A DNA stretch of 64,000 nucleotides from contig NW_022161779.1 of assembly GCF_008728515.1 (NCBI RefSeq), positions 108,677-172,676 of the forward strand, in the 5' to 3' direction. The translations under genes were made by a program, and so were the position numbers. A model generated the notes under the pieces. It made no database searches and had not been told where the DNA came from. It worked only from the letters and a program-made list of their open reading frames with translations. This DNA is from Papio anubis (lineage: Eukaryota; Chordata; Mammalia; Primates; Cercopithecidae). Positions 27,101-41,500 of this stretch are shown piece by piece (position 1 is the stretch's first letter; every line of letters starts with the position of its first letter).

Positions 27101-29504
27101 TTTGTCTGTTTCTCCTTTTACTTCTATAAGTTTTTGCTTCACATAGTTTTCAGCACTGTTCTTTGGTGTATATACATTTAGTTCAAATTCAAGGTGTTGG
27201 CAAGGTCATGCTCCTTCTGATATTCAAGGGGAGGATCCTTCCTTGCCTCTTCCTAGATTGCTCCTGGCAGTCCTTTGTGGTGTTTGGCTTGTAGCTGCAT
27301 CACTGCAGTCCGCCTCTGTCTTCACATGGCCTTCTTCCATCTGAGAGTCTCTGTGTATCCTCTTTTTGTAAGGACACCAGACATTAGATTTTGCCCCTGC
27401 TGTAATCCAGTATGACCTTTTCTTAAACTAGTTATGTCTGCAAGACCCTACTTCCAAACCAAGGTTACATTCCGAGATGCTGAGTGGACATGAATTTTGG
27501 TAGGATACTATTTAACCCACTACTCTGATCAACTTTCTTTTCTCATCAGTTATATTTGTAGTTGCATAGTCAGGAACTTTCAAAGTCTCTTGAGCCTCCA
27601 GATTTCCTTGAGCCATTTTGACTTTGAGACCCCCATACTATAAGGCATTCTGGGATTTTTTAACTTTTCTAAAATATCGACTATAGAGTCTTGCCCTTAT
27701 TTTCAATCTTAAACTCTTAAGATGATGTGACTACTTTCTGTCACATTTCCATTGTTTCTGCTCATCGTTTTGATTTTCGTCATACAATAGCAGTTCTCCT
27801 ACTTACTTCTATTAATTCTGAGGCAAAATGTAGCAAGAAGTTGTCACATGCTCTCCTATTCCTCAAATGAGATTTTTAGTAGATGCCAAGTAAAGGCTAG
27901 CTTTTTAAAAATTTTGTAACAGATACTTGAAAGCTATAAATATTGTTCTGTAGATAGAGGGGTAGATTTAGGGAGCACAGGAAGGGAAATACAGTGATTA
28001 ATTTGCAGGGTAGAGTAGAATTGGTAGGTACTGGAAGCATGAAGATAGCAGGGAGTCTGTTGAGGTCAACTAAGCTTGTGGTAAAACCAACTTGATCGAA
28101 AGTGGGATTTCATAGTCTAGGAAAGGAGAGGAGCAGAGCTTAGTAGTTGCTTGAATATGGATATGAAAACAGAGGATTCTAAGGTTTCTAGTTTGTGACA
28201 GTTGTTCCAATAGCTATGGCAAGATAGTTTTGAGGTATTAACAATGACTTAAATTTTGGACACATTGAATGTAAGGTGACCTTGGTTTTAGTTTCCTAAG
28301 TTTGGTTTGTTTGTTTGTTTGTTTATTTTTTGAGACAGAGTCTTGCTCTGTTGCCCAGGCTGGAATGCAGTGGCATGATCTCAGCTCACTGCAACCTCTG
28401 CCTCCCAGGATCAAGCGATTCTTGTGCTTCAGCCTCCTGAGTAGCTGGGACTACAGGCGTGTGCCACCATGCCTGGCTAATTTTTGTATTTTTAGTAGAT
28501 ATGGGGTTCCACCATATTGGCCAGGCTGGTCTTGAACTCCAGACCTCAAGTGATCCGGCCGCCTCAGCCTTCCAAGTGCTAGGATTACAGGCATGAACCA
28601 CTGTGCCCAGCCCCTAAGTTTAGTTTAGATACCTGTTTTACAGGCAATTGGAAATATTCCTAATGTTTCACATTAGGTACCAGTGCACATTTGGGATTTA
28701 TTATTATAAAGACAGTACTTGAAGTCATTAGATCTCTAAAGGCATTAGTAATAGTTAATGTTCATAAATGTGACTGCCAGTCATCAAGAAGAGAGTTATG
28801 TTTAGTGAGCTGTTTATGAAGACAGGGATTAAGCTTTTTAAAAAAAATTCCATTTAAAATATCAAAGATACAGTTGTTTTGGTGCCTAAAAAATAAGCTT
28901 TTGATTATCTTCACCCAGTGATGCTAGATTGGTGAGATCCATTCATTCAGGTATTTAGTGAGTACTTACTAAGGTATTCTACAAATAAATAAGGGAGAAG
29001 TTGTGTTGAAAGATAGGGTGGTATAGTGTGTGCTGCTATTAATAAAAACAAGCTTTTAAAGTAGGAATGATCTAAAGTGTAATTTGTTTTCACTCAGTAA
29101 TTTATTTACTCAATCTTTAATTTTCATTGAGGACTCACTGTGCATAACCTATAGTACATGGAAGAATAAATATGCGTATTGTACCAGGTGCTAATAGTGT
29201 TAAAATGAATAGAAGCAGTCCCTACTTTCAAGGATCTCGTATCTATAGAGTCATATAAATATGTACATATAGTATGTAATAAGTGGTACATTAGAAGAAA
29301 AGGCTGATTTCAGGATGTGAAATTCATTTAATTGGCCTCCACTTAAGCCAGCTCATTGGATTCATTGATGCTGTCCATTCCCTCTATAAAATATAGGATG
29401 GATGCTCATAGGGAGTAGTATACCAGACTTTGTTGATTCCACAAGTTGACTTGTAACCTTAACAATAATAATAGCTGGGAAAGTTACTTAACATGAAAAA
29501 AAAG

Positions 29505-29540
<36 letters not shown>

Positions 29541-32500
29541 CAAACTTTTATCTAGTGATTATTGTATGTCAGGCTCTCTTCTAAATGCTTTACATATATT
29601 AACTTACTTCACCTTCCTGGTAACCTTAAGAAAAATGTAATATTACTGTCCATACTTTAGAGGTAAGGACACTGAAGCATAGAGAAACGTAATTATTTGT
29701 CCCAGTTTAGTCAGCTAGCAATGGTAGAATCAGGATTCGAACCCAGGCAGCCTAGCTGTAGAGACCAAGCTCTTGCAACTTCTTGACTGTCTCTCAAGAG
29801 CCAGCTGTGTTTATTTTCAACCTTGTATATGTCAAGTTGCACAGATTAGTGTCATTTTATAACTTAATTATTATATAGATTGATGAAATGTGAGTTGTAA
29901 AAAATGTGAATGTTTTTATAAAAGCAACAAGTGCTTTGGAAGCAATTTTGCTAAAAATCATTCTTTAATTAGACATGGTCAAAACAACTGTAAAAGATTC
30001 AGGAGGAAAATGTTTAAGAAAAACTGCACTCAAAGTACTTTGTAGGTGTCTTTATGTTTTTACTGCCATTTGTGTATTTATATATGTATGTATGTATTTA
30101 TTTATTTATTTTGAGTCCAAATGTTGCTCTGTCGTCCAGGCTGGAGTGCAGTGGCACAGTCTCGGCTCACTGCAACCTCTGCCTCCCGGGTTCAAACGAT
30201 ACTCCTGCCTCAGCTTCCCAAATAGCTGAGATTACAGGTGCGCACTGCCATGCCTGACTAATTTTTGTATTTTTAGTAGATATGGGGTTTTCACCATGTT
30301 GGCCAGGCTGGTTTCGAACTTTTGACCTCAGGTGATTCACCCAGCTTGGCCTCCCAAAGTGCTGGGATTACAGGCGTGAGCCACTGTGTCCAGCCTATTT
30401 CCATTTAAAGAACTGAAAAATACAGCCAAGGACTTACGGGGTGGCATACGCAAGAAAGACCTGTAATTCCCATTAGCAAGCCCATACTCCAAGGTCTTAC
30501 TCAACACCAAAATATCAGTTATTTGTATATGTTTATGTTTAAAATAAAATGTTTAAAGTATACATATTATTTTAAAAATGATTCTCTGGGTTAATTGACC
30601 TTGCTGAGTGATTTATCCTCTCTCTGTCCAATGCTGTCAGATAAGATGGCTTTTCCTATAGTTAGAAGCAACTCTTAATCCAGATTGTGGTGGTCAGGAA
30701 AGAATTTCTGGCGGAGATATCTGAGATGAGACTTACTGAATGGGTAAGACATGAAAGTGAAGGAGGAAAAGGATATTTCAGGTAGAGATAACAGCAACTA
30801 AAAATGCACAGAGGTATAAGAATATGCATAGTAAGCTGTAAGTAGTTTATTACAGCCATAGCATAGAATGTGAATGGCTGCTGGAAATAGCTGAGACTGG
30901 ATAGGAAGTTAGAGGTTAGAGTGTGAAAAAATTTATATTGCTTTCCTTTATGATTTTGCTCTGCTTTCTCAAAGTCTGTTCTCAACACAGGAGTTAGAAT
31001 GATGCCCTTAAAATGTAATTCAGGGCTGTGCGCGGTGGCTCATGCCTGTAATCCCAGCACTTTGGGAGGCTGAGGCGGGTGGATCACCTGAGGTCAAGAG
31101 TTCGAGACCAGCCTGGCCAACATGGTGAAACCCTGTCTCTACTAAAAATATAGAAATTAGCCAGGTGTGGTGGCATGCACCTGTAGTCCCAGCTACTCGG
31201 GAGGCTAAGACAGGAGAATCACTTGAACTCGGGAGGCGGAGGTTGCAGTGAGCCAAGACCATGCCATTGCATTTCAGCCTGGGAAACAAGAGTGAAACTC
31301 TGTCTGAAAAAAAAAAGAGACTTTGTCAAAACAAGATAAGCAAAGAAGGAGATTTTGAAAATATTATTAATGTGTTTGTTTCCATTAAAGCCAGAAAAAT
31401 GAAACTATAATTCGTCAAATTTCTGGCATAAATAAATTTAAACTTAAAGTAATACGTGAGTTTTAATGCACCTACTTTTCAATTTTTGGCATTTTTCAGC
31501 TACTTTAATGTTCCAGAAAAATGTTAACTACAGCCAGGCGCAGTGGTATGCCTGTAATCCCAGTGCTTTGGGAGGCTGAGGTGGGAGGATTGCTTGAGGC
31601 CAAGAGTTTGAGACCAGCCTGAGCAACATAGTGAGACCCTGTCTCTACAAACAAATTAAAAAATTTGTCAGGCATGGTTGCGTGCATCTGTAGTCCTAAT
31701 TACTTGGGAGGCTGAGGCAGGAGGACCACTTGAGCCTGGAAATTGGAGGCCAATAGAGCAAAAAACAAAAGAAAAATGTTAACCATTAAAAAAAATATAT
31801 ATCAAAACACATATGTGCAGTTTTGATGCACATTAATGGCATCAATATGGCTCATTAAGATACTATTGGGTTCTGTATGTAAATGTTGGATATTTTGCTC
31901 AGTATGGATTGTTTACATTAATTTTTATTTTAAAAATATTGCATTAAAATATTATTTTTCTTGATTATTGAATTTTTGAGCACTCTTTTAAATTTTGCAC
32001 CCTGGGTGAATGCTTCACTTCATTCTAATTTCCAGTAGTGTCTTCCACTATAAAATGAGTTTCTTGTTGGAGGTGATGTTGAGTGAGATTCTGTAGAATT
32101 CTGGAATTCTGTAGTGTAGTGTTCAGAAAGTCTGTTAATTATAGTACTGGCAGAGAGTTGTGGGCAGGGAAAGCAGATCCTTAGCTGGAATACATATCTA
32201 TTCCTGTGAGGGGATCTCAACCTTGGCTGCACATTGGCAGCACCTCAATCTCTGTAGGTGGGACCTTAGCATCATTGATTGTTAAAGCTCTCCAGGTGAT
32301 TCAGTGTGCAGCCAAGATTGAGAACAAGTGATCTACAGCAGTACTACTTAAACTTTAGTATACACATGAATCCTGTGTAAGTCTCGTTAAAACACAGATG
32401 TCTTAGTTTCAGGGAGTAAGTATGCATTCATAAAAAACTTCCTGTCACTGCTGGTCCATTGACTACACTTTGAGTAGCAAAGCTTTGTGGTGTACTAGAA

Positions 32501-35500
32501 AAATTTCACTGTTTTCACCTCACCAACTATAGGCCACAGTTGAGTCCAGATTTGAATGAACAAACCCAGCAGACTGTTAACACCATTTCTTTTTCTTTTT
32601 TTTTTTTTTATGGAGTCTCACCCTGTCGCCCAGGCTGGAGTGCAGTGGCGCAATCTTGGCTCACTGCAACCTCCGCCTCCCAGGTTCAGGTGATTCACTT
32701 GCCTCAGCCTCCTGAACAGCTGGGATTATAGGTGCCCTCCATCACTCCCCACTAATTTTTATATTTTTAATAGAGAGGGGTTCCATCATGTTGGCCAGGG
32801 TGGTCTCTAACTCCTGATCTCAGGTGATCCACCTGCCTCGGCCTCTCAAAGTGCTGGGATTACAGGGATGAACCACCGCGCCTGGCCCTGTTAACACCAT
32901 TTCTAAATGTCTGAGCTAACACTTTAAATCATGAATCTTGGGTGAACATACCCATATCAATAAATTCAGCCCTACCTAACTACATATTTTTTTCTTTTGA
33001 TCTAATAACCCTAGAATCCATTTTCTTAGATGCTCTCTGGAATCCTACTGATACAAATAAGAAAGTTTCTACAACTCCAGTATAAAGGCTGTTTTCTCCC
33101 CTACTTTGTACTTATATCTAGGCGAAGCTAGCCTCTAACCCCTCTCATTGGCCTTTTTGAGGTAGTGAAAAGTAGTAAAGGTGGGTGCTGAGGAGAATGG
33201 GCATTTCTTTCTGAGGCAACCGTTTCAGATGAAGTTACTGAAAGGTTTTTATGCAAGAGAAAGTCAGTTAGAACATAGGTGAGGAGGACTGTTCTTTTTA
33301 GCAGAAAGTTTTTGGGCTTTGGGGTTCCAAAGTTAGGCTTCATGTGTTAGTTCCTACATCCTTATCCCAAGACACAATCCCACTTCTTCTCAACCATTGC
33401 CCTTACCTTCAGTCTGGCAGGGTTGTACTTTTAAATGTCATTGCATGTCTGCAGACCACTCAGGCATTGGGCCAGATCTTTAGCCATGTCTGTCTTGGGC
33501 TTTAAGGCTGCAGAAATGAAGAAGATATGATGCCTTGAAGTTATATGCTATTTTTGTAAACACTATAGAGTTTTCTCTCTGCTTAGTTAACTTTAGAGTT
33601 AACATGAGAATGAGTATAGAAAGTTGAAATATTTCTTTGAATGTATCACATTGCATTGTCAATCAGTGACTATTTAGAGGGAGCCTTAAATGTCCAAGAT
33701 ACTGTATCATATGGACAATAGATTATAAGTTGTTGGCCATTAACATTTTGTGTTTTTTATTTACAGAAACTTATTGGAGAAGTGTTTAATATTGTGAGCC
33801 AACAGTCTACTGCTCGACCTGGCTGCATTATTGAACTCGATGCAATAACCAACCAAGTAAAAACATGCTTGTGAATTGGTGATACTATATACTTTATCCC
33901 ATGATGTTTTATGTGTATATGATATATGTCATTCTCAGAATAATTTTCTTGTTTGTTATTAAATGCAGACAACTTCAGTTGATTCCCATAGTGAAAATCT
34001 ACTAATGATTTAGGGATTATTTTTCTCCTTGGGAAACCAAGAACCATATATTCTCACTTATAAAGTGGGAGCTAAGCTATGAGTATGCAAAGGCATACAG
34101 AGCGATATAATGGACTTCAGAGACTCAGAAGCGGGAGGGTGGAAATGGAACTAGGGATTTAAAAAACCACGTTAGGTACAGTGTACACTACGTGAGTGAT
34201 GGGTACACTAAAATCTCAGAATTCACTACTATATAGTTTATCCATGTAACAAGAAAGCCACTTGTACCCCAAAAGCTATTTAAATAAAAATTTTTTAAAA
34301 AGGAATTATTCTTCTCCAGTTGAATTGTATTTGTAACAAAGGAAATTTGGTTCAGTTAGAGAAACCATGACCCTGTTCTTGAAATGCTGAGAAAATACAG
34401 TGCAGCTGCATAGAGGATCGGGTTGTGGTTTCTCGTTTTATATTATTACTCTTTTCAACTCAGTAGAGGGTGACCTCAGCTTCAGAGTGTTTGCCTTGTT
34501 AGGCCCCATGTTGGGTACTTTTATGAGGTCCTTTAAAATGCAGGTGAAAGTCAGATCAAAGTGAACATATACTTTTTAATAACAGGTCCTTTGTGTAGTC
34601 AGTATTCCTCCCTAGCTACTACCTAGGAAATAAGGAGAACCCTTCTCCCTACAGGGAGATGTAAAACCCATTTTAGCCCTCAGGATATTTGTTTCTTTAG
34701 GACTATGTTTATGTATTAAGGGATAGAACTAACATTAATTCCAATTGTGAAAAGGTTTAGTTTGGTAAGGAAGCTACCAATAGTTTTAAACAAGGAAATG
34801 AAGAAAGAGCCAACTGTAGTTAAAAGCAAGTATAGAATTACATCATAAATTTTCTTTGGTGTTTTGCACTTTCTGTTGGGGAAAATGTAGTCATTTCTGC
34901 TAATATAGATAAAATACATCATCTCTTGATAGCAGAACTGGGGCTGCCAGACCCATATTGCTAATACCTCCTGGGAAATGCTTTTTAATCCCCAGTGCCC
35001 CACCTTTCTTCAGATTCAGCCTGTGATTACTTTTTTCTACTCCATAGGGATGTAGAAGCATGGGTTGGCTTCCTTCCTACAGATAAGTTAATTTTTAATG
35101 GATTGGATGTTAAATTCATCCCCTACTTTAGCCTCCTTTGCACTGATTACCATGGGATATTAATATAGCCTGCTCTCACAAAGCAGTCTTTTTACTTCAT
35201 ATTTGCTCAACATTTTCTCCCCTGCTCCTTGTGGCTATTTTTAACAGAAGGCCTGGTAAACTGTAAGCAATAATGAATGACAAAGTTTAAAGTTCTTTCT
35301 AGGTTTGTTCCCAGTGTGTTGTATGATTTCTATATCCATAAAGGTATCACCCTTCTCTTTACTTTCATTTATTCTTTGTCCCTTGGGAAGGTGACCTCCT
35401 AGACAATGAATGTGAAGAGATTTTTAATGTTTCTACCTATAGAAACACAAAATGCCCTATAACTTTCATAAAATTGTGTGGCCCAACCAAATATTGTAAT

Positions 35501-38500
35501 CCTTTTATTTCTTTCTATTATGTAAAGAGGCAGGCTTTCCTTTATAAGATTATTGACTCCTCATCAAATGTCAAGATAATCATAGCTACTTCCCTTTCTT
35601 GAAATCTCTGGGGGTGCCATCTGATTGTCTTAATACACTTCCAAAATAAGCTTTTGTTTGGATGTAGCCTTTCCTTGAACTTCGGTTCACATTAAGGTTC
35701 TAAGTAGCCATTCGTGACAGTCTTAAAACGTGGTCATGGAGCATAGCAGTTGACAGTGATGTTTCATCCATCCTTTGAGGGGTTCTAGTTACTTATGTGT
35801 GAGTTTAATTCTCTAGAGATGTATCCTCCTGCTGGCTGTTACAGGATCCCTCGTAATTCCCACTAGACAGAGCTGTTGGGATACTTTGAGGAGCTTTCTG
35901 GGTTTTGTTTTGTTTTTTGGTTCTCTGGTGGAATTGAAAAAACTACAAGTTGTGTAGTAGTCTAGTGTGTCTTACATAGTTAGTGCAGCCCTCCCCAGTC
36001 AGTTGTGAATCTGATGCTTTCAGGCTCAAAGTGGTGAAGGTTGCTTAACTGCTCTTTAAATTTGGGTTTTTGTAGCTTCTTTTTTGTTTTTGTTTTTTTG
36101 AGAAGCAAACCAGTTGATTTGTTTCTGCTAGAGTTCTTCTATTCTGCTATTGGCTGTGACATCTTTGAAAGTAATTTTTCTCTGACCAGGATAGTTTTAA
36201 TGATTTTTTTCTGTTGCTTTTTTTCTTTCTAATTAGTAGTAGTTAAAGAATAGAAACTGTTAGATATATATCTTCTGCATTAGCATTGGGGAGGTGATGG
36301 ATGGGAGATGGGAGACAGAGAATTTCAAAGATAAAACCTCTTCATTTTTTTTCATATTTGTAGTGTGGCTCAAATACACAGTTGCTTCATGTGTTTCAAG
36401 AAGACTTCATTATAGGATATAAACCACATAAAGAAGATATGGAGAAAAAGGAAACAGAAATATTTTTTCAGCCATCACAAGGTACTTTAAAAAAATAGTC
36501 TGCATTTGTTTACCTTCATGCTAAAAAAAAGATCTCTAAGCTTTCATTGAGTATGGATCTTCAAAAGTTATCACTCTCATAATTTTTGACAGATACACCA
36601 GTTAGTTCTGTCAAAATTGCTTGCTTGTAGATGAAGAGGGCATGTGGGTGAACATTACATTTTGCAAGACAGTTCACTGGTGATACAGACTTTTGCCAAG
36701 AAATGGTGTCTATGAACCTTAATTTGTTTTAAAAAGTAAGTTTAATTATTCAACTCTGTAAGTAAATTATTTTGATTGGTAGTTCCATTTGGTATCTCAA
36801 GGAAAACAGTTAATTTTATTATAGGTTTTAAAAAATTGTCAGTAAATTGCTTCAGATATAAGGTATCATGTTGTGTGGGACAGTAGAAACCTCATGGAAA
36901 TAGTGAATGCAAGGTACCGTCTCACAGTTTTCCCCTTTGAAGTGTGGTATTTTTTCCTTTTTGTGAAAGTAAGTAGTTTAACCCTTTCAAAACAAACAAT
37001 ATGTTTAGTTTAAGCTTTATAACTTAGCTTAAAATGTTACCTTCAGACATTAAACTATGTTTAAGTTTTTTAAATTGGCAAATAAAATTGTGTGTATATA
37101 TATATAACTTCATAATTATAAAACTAACATGTTCTATTTGAAAAGCCATGTCTTTAAGAATTAAGTGTCTGTGTTAATATTTAGTTTACAAAGGGTTTTA
37201 GATAATTAATTTCATTTGGTTACAAATTGTGAATATCCAGATGGACATATTTAATTTTCTTAGTGTAGTTTTCATCACAAAATTATGTATAGCATCTAAG
37301 GAAACTGTTTCTATGTAATTTGTGCAGATAATTTCCTTTGCTTTAGTGGAAAATCAGATTGAGGTCCTGTATTCTAAGAAGCTTAGCTCAAACATCTTTT
37401 CACTCGCCAGACTAGTAACTTGTTTTTCTTTCATATCTCTTTCTTCATACACAAAACTTTTCTTATTTATGTTATTCAATTATGTTCAGTTTTATTTCAC
37501 TATCATTATAACAGCAGTACTTCTTTACAGATTTAAAATTTACTTTTCTGTAGTATCTTACCTTTGCCTGGGTTAATCTTTTTAATATGGTTTCCAACAA
37601 ATGTAGCTGCCATTTATCATGTTATTTCTAACAGGAAAGATATGCCAGCTTACCAGAATTCAATGCTTATATAAAGTTGGTACTTTTCTTTATAATATTT
37701 TAATTGACTTGCATTAAAAATTTTCTTTATTTCTCGCTTTTGGTATTTGTTATGCCACTGCTAAATCAGGCCAAAAGATTTCCTCAATGCTTTCTTGGTT
37801 TTCCTTTAGTTTTTGTGTGAAGTTTCTCTTTCTTCCTGATTTTATGGCTGTGTTCTTAAAGGACTTGTGTAGGTTTCTCTTCTTCTCTGCTTCTGCTTTA
37901 TTTTGTACTTTCTAAGTTTTAATTAAAAGTTTATTACTCTCTTAGTTAAGAAAAATGCCAAAAATAGACAAAATTAAGTGCATAATTAAGTGAACCTCCA
38001 TATTTGAATTATAATGTAGGTTAAAGATTTTATCACACTTGCTTTGTCTACACAATTTTTCTTTCTTTTTCCCCCCTGAAATTTTTTTGTTCCCCCGAGA
38101 CAGAGTCTTGCTCTGTTGCCCAGGCTGGAGTGCAGTGGCATCATCTCAGCTTACCGTAACCTCCACCTCCCAGGTTCAAGCAATTCTCCTGCCTCAGCCT
38201 CCCAAGCCGCTGGGATTACAGGCGTGTGCCACCACACCTGGCTAATTTTTTTGTGTTATTACTAGAGTCGGAGTTTTACTCCGTTGGCCAGGTTGGTCTT
38301 TCCTGACCTCAAGTGATCAGCCCGCCTTGGCTCCCAAAGTGCTGGGATTACAGGTGTGAGCCACCGTGCCTGGCCCCCCCTGAAATATTTTAAAGCAAAT
38401 CCACCTGCAGTGTTGTTTCACTTCCATATGCATTTCTAAAAATAACTCCCTTACATATTTGCTATTATCAAATTGATAAAATAATAAAATTCCTCAGAAT

Positions 38501-41500
38501 CATGCAATAACTACTCCCATTTTTCATTGAATTGTCAAAAAGTTGAGGTTTTTGTTTGTGTTTTTGTTTGAATCTATATCCAAACAAGGTTTACATATTG
38601 TGTTTTCACTGTCTATTAAGAAGAGTATTTTAATCTAAAGTGATACCTTATATACACCCTCATTATGCCACTAACTTTAGAGCAAGGTTTTTTTTTTTTT
38701 TTTTTTAAAGTTTTTTTTTTTTGTAACAGAGTGAGACGGAGTCTCGCTCTGTTGCCCAGGCTGGAGTGCAGTGGCCGGATCTCAGCTCACTGCAAGCTCT
38801 GCCTCCCGGGTTCCCACCATTCTCCTGCCTCAGCCTCCTGAGTAGCTGGGACTACAGGCGCCTGCCACCTCGCCCGGCTATTTTTTTGTATTTTTTTTTT
38901 TAGTAGAGACGGGGTTTCACTGTGTTAGCCAGGATGGTCTCGATCTCCTGACCTCGTGATCCGCCCGTCTCGGCCTCCCAAAGTGCTGGGATTACAGGCT
39001 TGAGCCACCGTGCCCGGCCAAGTTTTTTTTTTTTTTTAATTATTTTTTTATTATGCTTTAAGTTCTGGGATACATGTGCAGAACGTGCAGGTTTGTTATA
39101 TAGGTAAACACGTGCTGTGGTGGTTTGCTGCACCCATGAACCCATCATCTACATTAGATATTTCTCCTAATGCTATCCCTTCCCTAGGTCCCCCACCCCC
39201 CGACAGGCCCTGGTGTGTGATGTTCCCTTCCCTGTGTCCATATGTTCTCATTGTTCAACTCCCACTTATGAGTGAGAACAAGCAGTGTTTGGTTTTCTGT
39301 TCCTGTGTTAGTTTGCTGAGAATGATGGTTTCCAGCTTCATCCATGTCCCTTCAAAGGACATGAACTGATCCTTTTTTATGGCTGTATGGTATTCCGTGG
39401 TGTATATGTGCCACATTTTCTTTATCCAATCTATCATTGATGGTCATTTGGGTTGGTTCCAAGTCTTTGCTATTGTGAACAGTGCCGCAATAAACATACA
39501 TGTGCATGTGTCTTTATAGTAGAATGATTTATAATCCTTTGGGTATATACCCACTAATGGGATGGCTGGGTCAAATGGTATTTCTGGTTCTAGATCCTTG
39601 AGGGATTGCCACACTGTTTTCCACAATGGTTGAACTAATTTATACTCCCACCAACAATGTAAAAGCATTCCTATTTCTCCACATCCTCTCCAGCATCTGT
39701 TGTTTCCTGACTATTTAGTGATTGCCATCCTAACTGACGTGAGATGGTATCTCATTGTGGTTTTGATTTGCATTTCTTTAATGACCAGTGGTTATGAGCA
39801 TTTTTTCATATGTTTGTTGGCCGCATAAATGTCTTCTTTTGAGAAGTGTCTGTTCATATCCTTTGCCCACTTTTTGATGGGGTTGTTTTTTTCTTGTAAA
39901 TTTGTTTAAGTTCTTTATAGATTCTGGATATTAGCCCTTTGTCAGGTGGATAGATTGCAAAAATTTTCTCCCATTCTGTAGGTTGCCTGTTTACTCTGAT
40001 GATAGTTTCTTTTGCTGTGCAGAAGCTCTTTAGTTTTTGTTGCCATTGCTTTTGGTGTTGTAGTCATGAAGTCTTTGTCCATGCCTATGTCCTAAATGGT
40101 ATTGCCTAGGTTTTCTTCTAGGGTTTTTATGGTTTTAGGTCTGATGTTTTAAGTCTTCAATCCATCTTGAGTTAATTTTTGTATAAGGTGTAAGGAAGGA
40201 GTCCAGTTTCAGTTTTCTGCATATGGCAAGTCAGTTTTCCCAACACCATTTATTAAATAGGGACTCCTTTCCCCATTTCTTGTTTTTGTCAGGTTTGTAA
40301 AAGATCAGATGGTGGTAGATGTGTGGTGTTATTTCTGAGGCCTCTATTCTGTTCCATTGGTCTATATATCTGTTTTGGTACCAGTAGCATGCTGTTTTGG
40401 TTACTGTAGCCTTGCAGTATAGTTCGAAGTCAGGTAGTATAATGCCTCCAGCTTTGTTCTTTTTGCTTAGGATTGTCTTGGCTATGTGAGCTCTTTTTTT
40501 GGTTCCATATGAAATTTAAAGAGTTTTTTTTCTAATTCTGTGAGGAAAGTCAATGGTAACTTGATGGGGATAGCATTGAATCTATAAATTACTTTTTCAC
40601 GATATTGATTTTTCTTATCCATGAGCATAGAATGTTTTTCCATTTGTTTATGTCCTCTCATTTCCTTGAGCAGTGGTTTGTAGTTCTCCTTGAAGAGGTC
40701 CCTCACATCCCTTGTAAGTTGGATTCCTAGGTATTTTATTCTCATTATAGCAATTGTGAATGGGAGTTCACTCATGATTTGGCTCTCTGTTTGTCTGTTA
40801 TTGGTGTATAGGAATGCTTGTGATTGTTGCACATTGATTTTGTATCCTGAGACTGCTGAAGGTGCTTATCAGCTTAAGGAGATTTTGGGCTGAGACGATT
40901 GGGTTTTGTAAATATACAATCATGTCATCTGCAAACAGAGACAATTTGACTTCTTCTCTTCCTATTTGAATACCCTTTATTGCTTTCTCTTGCCTGATTG
41001 CCCTGGCCAGAACTTTCAATACCATATTGAATAGGAGTGGTGAGATAGGGCATCCTGGTCTTGTGCTGGTTTTCAAAGGGAATACTTCCAACTTTTGCCT
41101 ATTCAGTATGATATTGGCTGTGGGTTTGTCATAAATAGCTCTTATTATTTTGAGATAAGTTTCATTAATACCTAGTTTATTGAGAGGTTTTAGCATGAGG
41201 GGCTGTTGAGTTTTATCAGAGGCCATTTCTGTATTTGTTGAGATAATCATGTGGTTTTTGTCATTGGTTCTGTTTACATGATGGAGTACATTTATTGATT
41301 TGCGTATGTTGAACCAGCCTTGCATCCCAGGGATGAAGCCAACTTGATCGTGGTGGATAAGCTTTTTGATGTGTTGCTGGATTTGGTTTGCCAGTATTTC
41401 ATTGAGGATTTTTGCATCCATGTTCATCAGGGATATTGGCCTGAAATTTTCTTTTTTTGTTGTGTCTCTGCCAGGTTTTGGTATCAGGATGATGCTGGCC

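Noticed and set aside
29735..29760. tRNA-like 'gattcgaaccc' box
   Set aside because: It is the B box of a MIR SINE; no tRNA cloverleaf is present.
33757..34047. 96-codon minus-strand open frame overlapping exon 8
   Set aside because: Opposite-strand shadow of exon 8 and intron; no family match.
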